NCBI GenBank assembly: GCA_022704925.1
Contig: JAKJFK010000033.1
Location: forward strand, 1 to 11,818
From: a candidate division TA06 bacterium
Lineage (GTDB): Bacteria > Ratteibacteria > UBA8468 > MWAK01
DNA: 11,818 bases
Reading direction: 5' to 3'
Position numbers and translations under genes: made by a program. The notes below the pieces were generated by a model. The model searched no databases, was not told where the DNA came from, and saw nothing but the letters and a program-made list of their open reading frames with translations. This document shows, piece by piece, positions 1 through 6,439 of the stretch; positions within the stretch are counted from its first letter, which is position 1; the number at the start of each line of letters is the position of its first letter.

Positions 1-596
1 TGATTCTCATCGATGGGATCGACGTCAAAAAACTGAAGCTGCACGACCTGCGGGAGAACATCGGGATCGTCATGCAGGAGCCGTTCCTCTTCAATGGAAC
101 GGTCATGGAAAACATCGCCTACGGCCGCCTGGAGGCGACTTTCGAGGAGATTGTGGCCGCGGCCAAGCTGGCCAATGCCGACCAGTTCATCAACGCCCTG
201 CCGGACGGGTATGCGCACCAGATCGGCGAACGTGGCATCAAGCTTTCGGTGGGAGAAAAACAGCGCCTGGCCATCGCGCGCGCTCTGCTCAAAAACCCGC
301 CCATCCTCATCCTGGACGAGGCGACCTCCTCGGTCGATAACCAGACCGAGGCTCTTATTCAACAGGCGATCGACCACCTGCTTCGGGACCGGACCTCCTT
401 TGTCATCGCCCACCGCCTCTCGACGGTCATGCACGCCGATAAGATACTGGTGATCGACGGCGGCCGTATCGTGGAATCGGGTACGCACGATTCGCTGCTG
501 GCCGCCGGCGGGGTTTATGCCCGGCTTTACCGTATCCAGTGGCGCCATTTCCGCAGCCAGGAATCGGAAGGAATGAAGGCGGAAATCGGCGGGTAA
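1..596 (+). CDS. ABC transporter, C-terminal part of ATP-binding domain (5' end outside window)
   Basis: The reading frame is open from base 3 to the TAA at 594-596, giving 197 residues that enter mid-domain. It is the second half of the nucleotide-binding domain of an MsbA/LmrA-type exporter. Visible motifs are the Q-loop (VMQEPFLF), the signature (LSVGEKQR), Walker B and D-loop (ILILDEATSSVD) and the H-loop (IAHRLS). The membrane domain and Walker A lie upstream of the window. In this family the ATPase is fused behind a six-helix membrane domain and drives export of lipids, drugs or peptides; the substrate cannot be told from this part. The signature has Val at the second Gly of LSGGQ, a variant of some heterodimeric or half-size exporters. 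The ATG at 72 is internal, not the start. The gene ends at a weak hairpin/T-tract and converges on the flavoprotein gene. Confidence 0.93.
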   Translation, partial: ILIDGIDVKKLKLHDLRENIGIVMQEPFLFNGTVMENIAYGRLEATFEEIVAAAKLANADQFINALPDGYAHQIGERGIKLSVGEKQRLAIARALLKNPPILILDEATSSVDNQTEALIQQAIDHLLRDRTSFVIAHRLSTVMHADKILVIDGGRIVESGTHDSLLAAGGVYARLYRIQWRHFRSQESEGMKAEIGG

Positions 597-607
597 AACT
601 CTCCCGC

Positions 608-632
608 GGCCGAAATTCGGGCCCCGTTTTTT
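608..632 (+). terminator. Weak intrinsic terminator after the ABC gene
   Basis: Twelve bases past the ABC stop codon, GGCCG and CGGGCC can pair around a short AT-rich loop with one bulged G, followed by CCG and six Ts (627-632). The stem is short, so termination may be partial. The gene on the other side converges, so a terminator is expected here. Confidence 0.42.
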
Positions 633-648
633 GTGACCCGGCCGCCGC

Positions 649-1875
649 TTAAAGGTGGGAACCGGCCACGTAGCCGGTCGTAAAGGCGGCCTGCAGGTTG
701 AATCCCCCGGTCGGGCCGTCGACATCGATTAGTTCGCCGGCGAAGAAGAGGCCGGGGTGAAGGCGTGATTCCAGGCGGCGCGGGTCGATCTCCTTCACCT
801 CCACTCCGCCCCGGGTCACGATGGCCTCGTCGGCCGGCCTCAAGGCTGCCACGGTCAGGGGAAAGGCCTTAAGTTGCTCCAGCAAGCGGCGGCGCTCTTC
901 GGCGGTCACCTGGTGGGCCGGCTTCTCGGCCGGCAGCCCGGCGACCGACAAAAACCTTTCCACCAGGCGCATCGGCAGCAGAGTCCGCAGGATATTCTTC
1001 ACCTGGCGCCGGCCCAGGTTCAACTCCCGTTGAAGCCGCTGGTCAAGTTTTCCGGCGTCCAGGGCCGGCTTGAAATCAATCGAAAGGCGGGTGACCGCCT
1101 GGTGTTCGCGACCGGTAAGAATCCGGGAGAGATTGAGCACCGCCGGGCCGGAAAGTCCGTAATGGGTAAAGATCGCCTCGCCGAATTCCGAGCCAAGCTC
1201 CCGGTCGCCCTGGGAAAGGGTGAGCGCCACGTTTTCCAGGCTGACACCCTGCCAGTCGCGGATCCATTTCTCTTTCAACTCCAGCCCGCAGAGGGCCGCC
1301 CGCGGCTTGTTGATGGTGTGGCCGAGCCGCCGGGCGATATTGTAGCCGTCGCCGGTCGAGCCGGTCTCCGGGTAGGAGCGGCCTCCGGTGGCCAGCAGAA
1401 GGGTTTCACTCGAAAAAGTATCCTGCCGGGTAACCAGTTCCCAGCCGGACGGGAGCGGGTTTGCCCGGATCAGCCGGTTTCGGAACCAGAGCTGAACCCG
1501 GGCGGCTTCCAGCCGGCGCCTCAGGAAGGCGACGATTTCAGCCGAGGACTGGCTGGCCGGAAAGACCCTCTGGCCCCGTTCCACCGTCAGCTTGATCCCG
1601 CCGGACTCGAAGAAGTCCATCAGTTCCTGGTTGAAGAAACGGGCAAAGGCGTTGCGGAGAAAGGCACCGTTATGGTAAGCCGCCAGGAACTCGTCCAGGC
1701 CGCGCCGGTTGGTAAGGTTGCAGCGGCCGCCGCCGCTGATCAGGAGTTTCTTGCCGAGTTCGCCGGTCCGTTCCAGAAGCAGCACCCGCCGTCCCCGCTC
1801 GGCGGCCCGGATCGCCGCCATGATCCCGGCCGGCCCGCCGCCGACCACCACCACCTGGTTTTTTATACCCGCCAT
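649..1875 (-). CDS. HI0933/BaiN-family NAD(P)/FAD-dependent oxidoreductase
   Basis: This 408-residue flavoprotein matches the HI0933/YhiN/BaiN family end to end. The N-terminus has the FAD dinucleotide-binding turn (VVVGGGPAGIMAA, about 9-21) with an acidic residue closing the second strand (LLLER, E35). The family block ISGGGRCNLTN follows at 46-56, then ATGGRSYPETGSTGDGY at 162-178. FTHYGLSGPAVLNLSR is mid-protein, and the C-terminus has the second FAD contact, FFAGELIDVDGPTGGFN. BaiN of gut clostridia is linked to bile-acid 7-dehydroxylation, but most family members have no proven substrate, so no specific role is assigned. It is soluble, with no signal peptide. The ATG at 1875 is chosen over an in-frame TTG at 1881 because the -10 box at 1882-1887 would place the transcript start at or next to the ATG. 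It is divergent from the dipeptidase gene. Confidence 0.93.
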   Translation of the reverse strand: MAGIKNQVVVVGGGPAGIMAAIRAAERGRRVLLLERTGELGKKLLISGGGRCNLTNRRGLDEFLAAYHNGAFLRNAFARFFNQELMDFFESGGIKLTVERGQRVFPASQSSAEIVAFLRRRLEAARVQLWFRNRLIRANPLPSGWELVTRQDTFSSETLLLATGGRSYPETGSTGDGYNIARRLGHTINKPRAALCGLELKEKWIRDWQGVSLENVALTLSQGDRELGSEFGEAIFTHYGLSGPAVLNLSRILTGREHQAVTRLSIDFKPALDAGKLDQRLQRELNLGRRQVKNILRTLLPMRLVERFLSVAGLPAEKPAHQVTAEERRRLLEQLKAFPLTVAALRPADEAIVTRGGVEVKEIDPRRLESRLHPGLFFAGELIDVDGPTGGFNLQAAFTTGYVAGSHL

Positions 1876-1881
1876 CCTCAA

Positions 1882-1890
1882 ATTATAGCA
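1882..1890 (-). promoter_or_regulatory. Extended -10 promoter, possibly leaderless, for the flavoprotein gene
   Basis: On the minus strand this reads TGCTATAAT, a perfect extended -10 (TGn plus TATAAT). Six bases (TTGAGG) separate it from the ATG at 1875, so transcription should begin at about that A. No good -35 hexamer sits 16-18 bases upstream, which extended -10 promoters can tolerate. No leader is left to hold a Shine-Dalgarno site. Confidence 0.6.
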
Positions 1891-1905
1891 CGACGATTTA
1901 AGCGA

Positions 1906-1914
1906 TGGTATACT
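1906..1914 (+). promoter_or_regulatory. Extended -10 promoter for the dipeptidase/ZIP pair
   Basis: TGGTATACT is TGn plus TATACT, 5/6 to the consensus -10. It lies 18 bases beyond the opposing -10 of the flavoprotein gene. The predicted start near 1921 gives a leader of about 50 bases that contains the Shine-Dalgarno GGAGG at 1963-1967, five bases before the ATG at 1973. There is no recognisable -35. The two divergent promoters share the same stretch of helix. Confidence 0.5.
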
Positions 1915-1972
1915 TAACTGGAAAGGACCGCTTTTCAGGATCGGCCACCATACACCGGAATCGGAGGCCTTG

Positions 1973-2845
1973 ATGAGAGGCAGCGGAAGCAGTCAGGCGG
2001 CAAAGAGGGCTTACTGGACCAGGGAGATGGAAACCGGGTATGAATTCATGATGAAGGTGCTCGCTCACCCGGTTTGCGATGCGGGTGAAGCCCTGGTTTC
2101 ATTACCGGAGGCGCTCCGCGGCACCGGCATCGAGGTTGTTTTTTTTCGCCGGCAGCGCATTCCGGGACACCGGCCTATCTTCCGCCTGCGCGCCGGCCTG
2201 GTCAAACCCTGGCTGTCGGCCGCCGAAGCGATGAACCGGCACGGCTGGAGAATCCGCATCGAGGACGGCTACCGCACCCGTTCCATGCAGAATCCCCTCA
2301 ACCGGCCGCCGGCCCTCTTCGATGCCATCCTGCGCCGCCTGCTCTGGGAGACGGAAGGGCGTTTTCCTTCCCCGGAATTCGTCTTCCGACGGCTGACCGT
2401 CCTGGTCACCACCATACCCAAGCTGGGCACCCACATGTCGGGCAGCGCCATGGACATCTCGGTCTTGAAACGCAAAAACGGGGAGGAGGTGGACCGGGGC
2501 GCCCCCTACCTGGAGATGAGCGAACTGACCCCGATGGCTTCGCCTTACGCCCCGGCCGCCGCCCGGCGCAACCGGGCCGGCATCAGCCGGATCATGGCCG
2601 AACACGGTTTCGCGGCCTATCCATTCGAATTCTGGCACTACAGCGGCGGCGACGCTTATGCCGCCATCCTATCCGAAAAAAAACAGCCGGCCCGTTACGG
2701 TCCGGTGGATCTCCTGAACGACTCCGGCCGGATCCGGCCGATTGATAACCCGGCGCTTCCTTTGATAAACCCGGTCGAAATCCAAGCCGCCCTTTCGAAG
2801 GCCGCCCGTCGTTTAGGCATAAAAATACCGGCCAAAATGGAATAA
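1973..2845 (+). CDS. D-alanyl-D-alanine dipeptidase-like zinc peptidase (M15D, VanX/DdpX family)
   Basis: This 290-residue protein has the peptidase M15 zinc site in order: THMSGSAMD (H154 and D161) and EFWHY (E219 base, H222). The family block EDGYRT is at 98-103, where the Arg corresponds to the substrate/transition-state Arg of VanX. VanX/DdpX enzymes cleave D-Ala-D-Ala, either to recycle peptidoglycan dipeptide or, in van clusters, to remove the vancomycin target. No vanH, vanA or vanRS neighbours are visible, so a housekeeping or recycling role is more likely than resistance. No signal peptide is seen, as in cytoplasmic VanX. It is somewhat longer than VanX (about 200 aa), with extra N-terminal residues and a C-terminal tail after the zinc site. 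The ATG at 1973 is preferred over the adjoining TTG at 1970 because GGAGG lies five bases upstream. The stop is three bases before the ZIP gene. Confidence 0.85.
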   Translation: MRGSGSSQAAKRAYWTREMETGYEFMMKVLAHPVCDAGEALVSLPEALRGTGIEVVFFRRQRIPGHRPIFRLRAGLVKPWLSAAEAMNRHGWRIRIEDGYRTRSMQNPLNRPPALFDAILRRLLWETEGRFPSPEFVFRRLTVLVTTIPKLGTHMSGSAMDISVLKRKNGEEVDRGAPYLEMSELTPMASPYAPAAARRNRAGISRIMAEHGFAAYPFEFWHYSGGDAYAAILSEKKQPARYGPVDLLNDSGRIRPIDNPALPLINPVEIQAALSKAARRLGIKIPAKME

Positions 2846-2848
2846 AAG

Positions 2849-3595
2849 ATGGCGCCGAACGCCTTCCCGACCGCCTTTCTTTACGGCGCGGTTTCCGGCC
2901 TGGCCCTGGTGCTGGGAGCCGGCACCGCCCTGCGATTCCGGCTCCGGCAGCGGGCAACCGCCCGGATGATGGCTTTCGGTTCCGGGATTCTTATCTGCGC
3001 CCTCACTCTGGGACTCCTGGAAGAGGCCTTTCATTACGGGGGGGCGGCCGCGGTGACGATCGGTTTTCTGGCCGGCGGGCTGGCCTTTATCGGCGGAGAT
3101 TACCTGATTCACCGGGCCGGTGGCCGGCAGCACCGGAGAAAACCCTGGCTTAAAAACGAACGCTGCGCGAGCGGCCAGGCCATTCTTCTGGGCGCCTTCC
3201 TGGACGGATTGCCGGAATCGGCGGCGCTGGGAATAACCATCTTCAGCGGACAGGGGCGCGGCCCCTTGATGCTGGCGGCCATCTTTCTTTCCAACTTCCC
3301 CGAAGCGCTCGCCTCCGTCGCCGGCTTGCGTCGGACGGGATTCCGGCCGGCGCGGATTCTAAAACTATGGGGGCTGGCCGGAATTTCCACCCTGGCGGTC
3401 ACCCTGCTGAGCTTCCTGTTCCTGCCCGGCCTGCCGGTCCGCTGGCTCGGATTGATTGAAGCCTTCGCGGCCGGGGCGATCCTGGCCATGCTGGCCAACA
3501 GCATGATGCCCGAGGCTTACGAAGAAGGCGGATTGAGCATCGGGATCATGACCGTGCTGGGTTGCCTGGTCGCCTTCCTGCTGGCCCGATTTTGA
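2849..3595 (+). CDS. ZIP-family divalent metal transporter
   Basis: This 248-residue membrane protein has about eight hydrophobic helices and a ZIP-family core. The paired motifs are LDGLPESAALG (117-127, with D119 and E123) and LSNFPEALASVAG (147-159, with N149 and E152). A further helix ends in MLANSMMPEAYEEGG. ZIP proteins move zinc, iron or manganese into the cytoplasm. The His of the usual HNxPEG motif is replaced by Leu-Asp in the first motif and by Ser in the second, as in a divergent bacterial ZIP branch, so metal preference cannot be stated. The basic loop near 88-98 (HRAGGRQHRR) sits where the variable metal-rich loop usually lies. It starts three bases after the dipeptidase stop with almost no Shine-Dalgarno site, so translation is probably coupled to that gene. 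It converges on the HELGH gene with a 13-base gap and no clear terminator. Confidence 0.85.
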   Translation: MAPNAFPTAFLYGAVSGLALVLGAGTALRFRLRQRATARMMAFGSGILICALTLGLLEEAFHYGGAAAVTIGFLAGGLAFIGGDYLIHRAGGRQHRRKPWLKNERCASGQAILLGAFLDGLPESAALGITIFSGQGRGPLMLAAIFLSNFPEALASVAGLRRTGFRPARILKLWGLAGISTLAVTLLSFLFLPGLPVRWLGLIEAFAAGAILAMLANSMMPEAYEEGGLSIGIMTVLGCLVAFLLARF

Positions 3596-3608
3596 GCCGG
3601 CGAAAAAA

Positions 3609-4199
3609 TCATAGCTCCTCGAAGCCGCCCTCGACCGGTTCGGATCGGCGCTGCCGGAACATCCACCAGAGCAGCCAGCCGCCCGCGGCCACGCCGGCCA
3701 GCAGGAAGAAGACCCCCGTGAAACGGACCGCCCCGGCTATCCCGCGGCAGGCCTCGAGCCGGTCCAGCCTGGTCAGAAGATAGTTCCAATCGTGAATGGC
3801 CCCCTCCCCGCCGAAGGGGGAGACCAGCGGCAGGGCCATGGCCTGGGCGTCACCGATGTAGGTGGCGATATCGAAAAAATTGGTGCCGAGCCAGCCCAGG
3901 GCGAAGGCGATGGCGAAAAAATCGGCCTGGCGCCAGAACATGAAGATCGAAATGACCGGCACCAGGAGTTGAAAAAGAGACCCACCCAGCACGGAAAGGA
4001 ATTCGCCGAAAGGCATGAAGACGAAATGGCCCAGTTCGTGGATTCCCAGGTTAAGCGGCTTGATCAAACCCTGGTATTCCGGATCGGCCAGGTGGCGCAC
4101 CAGCAGGTAAGACATCCAAACCAGAATGGGCAGCCGGGTCGTCCAGCGGCGGCCGGCACACCAGAGTCGCAACTCTTCAAGCCAGACTCCGATTCCCAT
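3609..4199 (-). CDS. Polytopic membrane protein with HELGH zinc-metalloprotease motif (M50-like)
   Basis: This 196-residue protein has about four to five hydrophobic segments (roughly 23-36, 65-90, 93-110 and 160-182). An HExxH motif, HELGH (54-58), sits at the head of the second segment, as in site-2-type (M50) intramembrane proteases. A second polar patch, IHDWNY (135-140), could supply a further metal ligand or active-site residue; this is inference. I see neither the NPDG-like motif of classic M50 enzymes nor a PDZ domain, so it may belong to a separate M50-like or gluzincin branch. I cannot name the family. The ATG at 4199 is chosen over an upstream start at 4265 because AGGGGG lies six bases before it and the longer form would overlap the patatin gene. 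It is the last gene of the hemW-patatin operon, 31 bases after the patatin stop. The product is probably inner-membrane. Confidence 0.72.
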   Translation of the reverse strand: MGIGVWLEELRLWCAGRRWTTRLPILVWMSYLLVRHLADPEYQGLIKPLNLGIHELGHFVFMPFGEFLSVLGGSLFQLLVPVISIFMFWRQADFFAIAFALGWLGTNFFDIATYIGDAQAMALPLVSPFGGEGAIHDWNYLLTRLDRLEACRGIAGAVRFTGVFFLLAGVAAGGWLLWWMFRQRRSEPVEGGFEEL

Positions 4200-4205
4200 T
4201 GGCTT

Positions 4206-4211
4206 CCCCCT
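4206..4211 (-). promoter_or_regulatory. Shine-Dalgarno AGGGGG fixing the HELGH-protein start
   Basis: The minus strand reads AGGGGG, then six bases, then the ATG at 4199. The TPR gene uses the same arrangement (GGGGGAA with six bases between the G-run and its ATG at 9610). The G-run can pair with the CCUCC of 16S rRNA with one G-U pair. This supports the shorter start in both genes. Confidence 0.55.
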
Positions 4212-4230
4212 GAACTTTGAAAGGCGAATC

Positions 4231-6438
4231 TCAAAAACGGCGGCCGAGATAAAGATAGAGAACACCCTCCCGGGACTCGGCGAAACCGCCGGCCAGGAAG
4301 AGCGGCCCGAAATAGGTGTCGGCCCCCAGAAAAACCAGGCCGCTGCCCTTCAGGTCATCCAGGGCGACCCGGCTGCGTTCCGCCCAGGCGTTGCCGGCTT
4401 CCAACCCGAAGCCCGCAAAGAGGGGCAGCCCGGTCAGGAAGGGAACCCGTCCCACTTCGCGAAACCAGATCAACCCACCCAGCAGGTAAGCGTTGCCGCG
4501 CAGGGAATCGATCGGGTAACCGGAAAGCGAAAAGAGTCCGCCCAGGGTAAAATCGGCGTAGTAAGGAAGCCGGCTTTCGAGGGCTTCGCCGCCCCGGGCG
4601 TACAGGAGCCAGGTGTTCCGGGAACGGCTTAAGGCGGCCGTGGTTGCCAGTTCCAGACGGTCATAGGAATCATCCCCTCCCCACAGCTTGCGGAACTGAC
4701 TGAGCTGAAGGTCGAAACTTCCCCCATGGCGTGGGAAATTGGCGCTGTCCAGCTGGTCGAAGGCCAGCCGGTAACGGAAAATGGTCCTTTCCCGGTCCAC
4801 GGCGGCCGGACCGTAGCCGATCGCCGGCTCGACCTCCAGCCAGCCCCGTTCGGCCGCCACCGAAAAGATTCCATACTTCTCCCATTGGAAGCCGGCCTCC
4901 AATCCGGCTTCCAGGGTGGAAATCCGGTAATTGGCCTGGTTATGGCCGGCCAGGTAATAGTTAAGGGCGCGCCGCCGGTAATCAACCCGGGGAAGCAGGT
5001 AGAAGATCCCGCCATAATCGATCGGCTGGTAAAAAGAGGTGCCCAGCTCGGTGTTGCTTCCCAGCCGCAGCCGGGTGCGCCACTCGCCGCCCCGGGGATT
5101 GAGGGCGGTCCGGGTGAGTCCGGCCAGAAAATCGTAACCGGCGCCGCCCTGGAAATCGTCGATGAAGCTCAGGCCAAAACTGAGGTAGTCATATCCCCGG
5201 CGTTTCTCGTCGGTGTGCAGGAGCAGTCCGCGCCTCCCATTGCGGGACGCGATTTCAAAATCCACCTTGTCGAAGAACCCCAGCTCGTAAACCCTGGAAA
5301 CGTCGCCGCGAAGGCGGGCCAGGTTCAAGGGTTCGCCCGACTGCGTCTTGAGACGGGCCCGGATCACCTCGGGCGCGATGCGGGCGGGGGAATCCACCTC
5401 GACGAAATCCAGGTGCACCGGCTGCTCGCGAAAGGCCTTGATCCGATCCCGTTCCCGGCGATAGGCCTCTTCATCAATCCGGTAGGCCAGCATTCGCGGT
5501 TCCGCCGCCCGAACGGCCGATTCGCCGCGGGCGACCAGTTCCGAAACCCGGTTGAAACCGCTGCCGCTGAAGCCGTCCAGTTCTGGTTTGATCAGGAGGT
5601 CAGACGGGGTGAGCCGCTCGACCTGGCGGCGGGTATTCTCAATCTGGTTCAGGGTCATCACCTGGCGGACAATATCAAGCATGTCGCGCAGGTTTTCCTT
5701 ATCCAGCAGGGGGTAGCCGACATCGACCGCGATCACCAGGTCGCATCCCATCGCCTGAACCGCCTCGACCGGGAGGTTGTTGACCAGGCCGCCGTCCACC
5801 AGCAGCCGGTTGTTTAATTCCACCGGGGCGAAGACCCCGGGAACCGACATGCTGGCCCGGATGGCGGGCATCAATCGTCCTTCCTTCAGGAGCACCGTTT
5901 CACCGCTGGCAATGTCGGTAGCCAGGCATTGAAAGGGGATCGGCAGATGTTCGAAATCGTCAGTTCCGGCCGCATTGATCAGCAGGGTCGTCAGCAACAA
6001 ATCCAGTTTCTGCCCGGCCACCAGCCCCGGCGGCAGCCGGATGCGGCCGGCCTTCATGCCGATCTCGGCCTCAAGGTAATTGCGGGCATCGCTCTTTTTC
6101 TGGAAACTCAGGTTGCGGCGGGAAGGCCGGTCGGAAAAAAGGTCCGCCCAATCGATACGCAGCATCTCGGACTCGATCTCGCCGGCCGACAGGCCGGCGG
6201 CGTAAAGTCCGCCGACAACCGCGCCCATGCTGGTCCCGGCGATGCAGTCGATCGGAACCCGGCACCGCTCCAATTCCTTAAGCACCCCGATGTGGGCCAG
6301 GCCCCGGGCGCCGCCGCCGCCCAGGACCAGGCCGACCCTGAGACGGCCGGCGGCGGCCGGCGGTCCATCTCCGGCGGCCGTTCCGGCGGCCAGGCATAAG
6401 AAGAGAATGGCCTTAAATAAAATCGTTCGTCCGTTCAT
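4231..6438 (-). CDS. Type Vd autotransporter: patatin-like phospholipase with POTRA and outer-membrane barrel (PlpD-like)
   Basis: This 735-residue protein is close to PlpD in length and layout. A signal peptide (FKAILFLCLAAGTAAG) spans about 1-23. The patatin domain covers about 33-320: an oxyanion loop GGGGARG (40-46), nucleophile GTSMG with S70, and the dyad Asp in DGG (D215). A POTRA-like module spans about 338-410 (VEVDSP...LGFFDKVDFEI), then a beta-barrel of the Omp85/BamA type from about 415 to the end. The last residues, LYLYLGRRF, end in Phe and fit the beta-signal read by the BAM complex. Known type Vd proteins are phospholipase A1-type enzymes secreted through their own barrel, and some are released by cleavage. 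All catalytic motifs are present. There is no clear Shine-Dalgarno site. The ATG follows the hemW stop by one base (TAA-A-ATG), so translation is probably coupled. Confidence 0.92.
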   Translation of the reverse strand: MNGRTILFKAILFLCLAAGTAAGDGPPAAAGRLRVGLVLGGGGARGLAHIGVLKELERCRVPIDCIAGTSMGAVVGGLYAAGLSAGEIESEMLRIDWADLFSDRPSRRNLSFQKKSDARNYLEAEIGMKAGRIRLPPGLVAGQKLDLLLTTLLINAAGTDDFEHLPIPFQCLATDIASGETVLLKEGRLMPAIRASMSVPGVFAPVELNNRLLVDGGLVNNLPVEAVQAMGCDLVIAVDVGYPLLDKENLRDMLDIVRQVMTLNQIENTRRQVERLTPSDLLIKPELDGFSGSGFNRVSELVARGESAVRAAEPRMLAYRIDEEAYRRERDRIKAFREQPVHLDFVEVDSPARIAPEVIRARLKTQSGEPLNLARLRGDVSRVYELGFFDKVDFEIASRNGRRGLLLHTDEKRRGYDYLSFGLSFIDDFQGGAGYDFLAGLTRTALNPRGGEWRTRLRLGSNTELGTSFYQPIDYGGIFYLLPRVDYRRRALNYYLAGHNQANYRISTLEAGLEAGFQWEKYGIFSVAAERGWLEVEPAIGYGPAAVDRERTIFRYRLAFDQLDSANFPRHGGSFDLQLSQFRKLWGGDDSYDRLELATTAALSRSRNTWLLYARGGEALESRLPYYADFTLGGLFSLSGYPIDSLRGNAYLLGGLIWFREVGRVPFLTGLPLFAGFGLEAGNAWAERSRVALDDLKGSGLVFLGADTYFGPLFLAGGFAESREGVLYLYLGRRF

Positions 6439-6439
6439 T

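Noticed and set aside
874-1917. Long plus-strand open frame of 347 codons opposite the flavoprotein gene
   Set aside because: The opposite strand has a full set of FAD-family motifs. This frame has no recognisable motif and the Gly/Arg/Pro/Gln-rich make-up of an antisense frame in GC-rich DNA.
1973-2845. A vancomycin-resistance (van) cluster based on the VanX-like protein
   Set aside because: No VanH, VanA or VanRS-like gene is present on either side. The neighbours are a ZIP transporter and a flavoprotein.
3589-3610. GATTTT...AAAAATC symmetry around GCCGGC at the ZIP/HELGH convergent junction as a bidirectional terminator
   Set aside because: The GC core is only a short palindrome with no room for a loop, and no T-tract follows the stem on either strand.
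4200-4265. Longer start (4265) for the HELGH protein
   Set aside because: It would overlap the patatin gene by 35 bases. The ATG at 4199 has a well-spaced AGGGGG site.
4726-5817. Plus-strand open frame of 363 codons inside the patatin gene
   Set aside because: The minus strand carries POTRA and barrel sequence in frame. This frame has no family motif and no Shine-Dalgarno-supported start.
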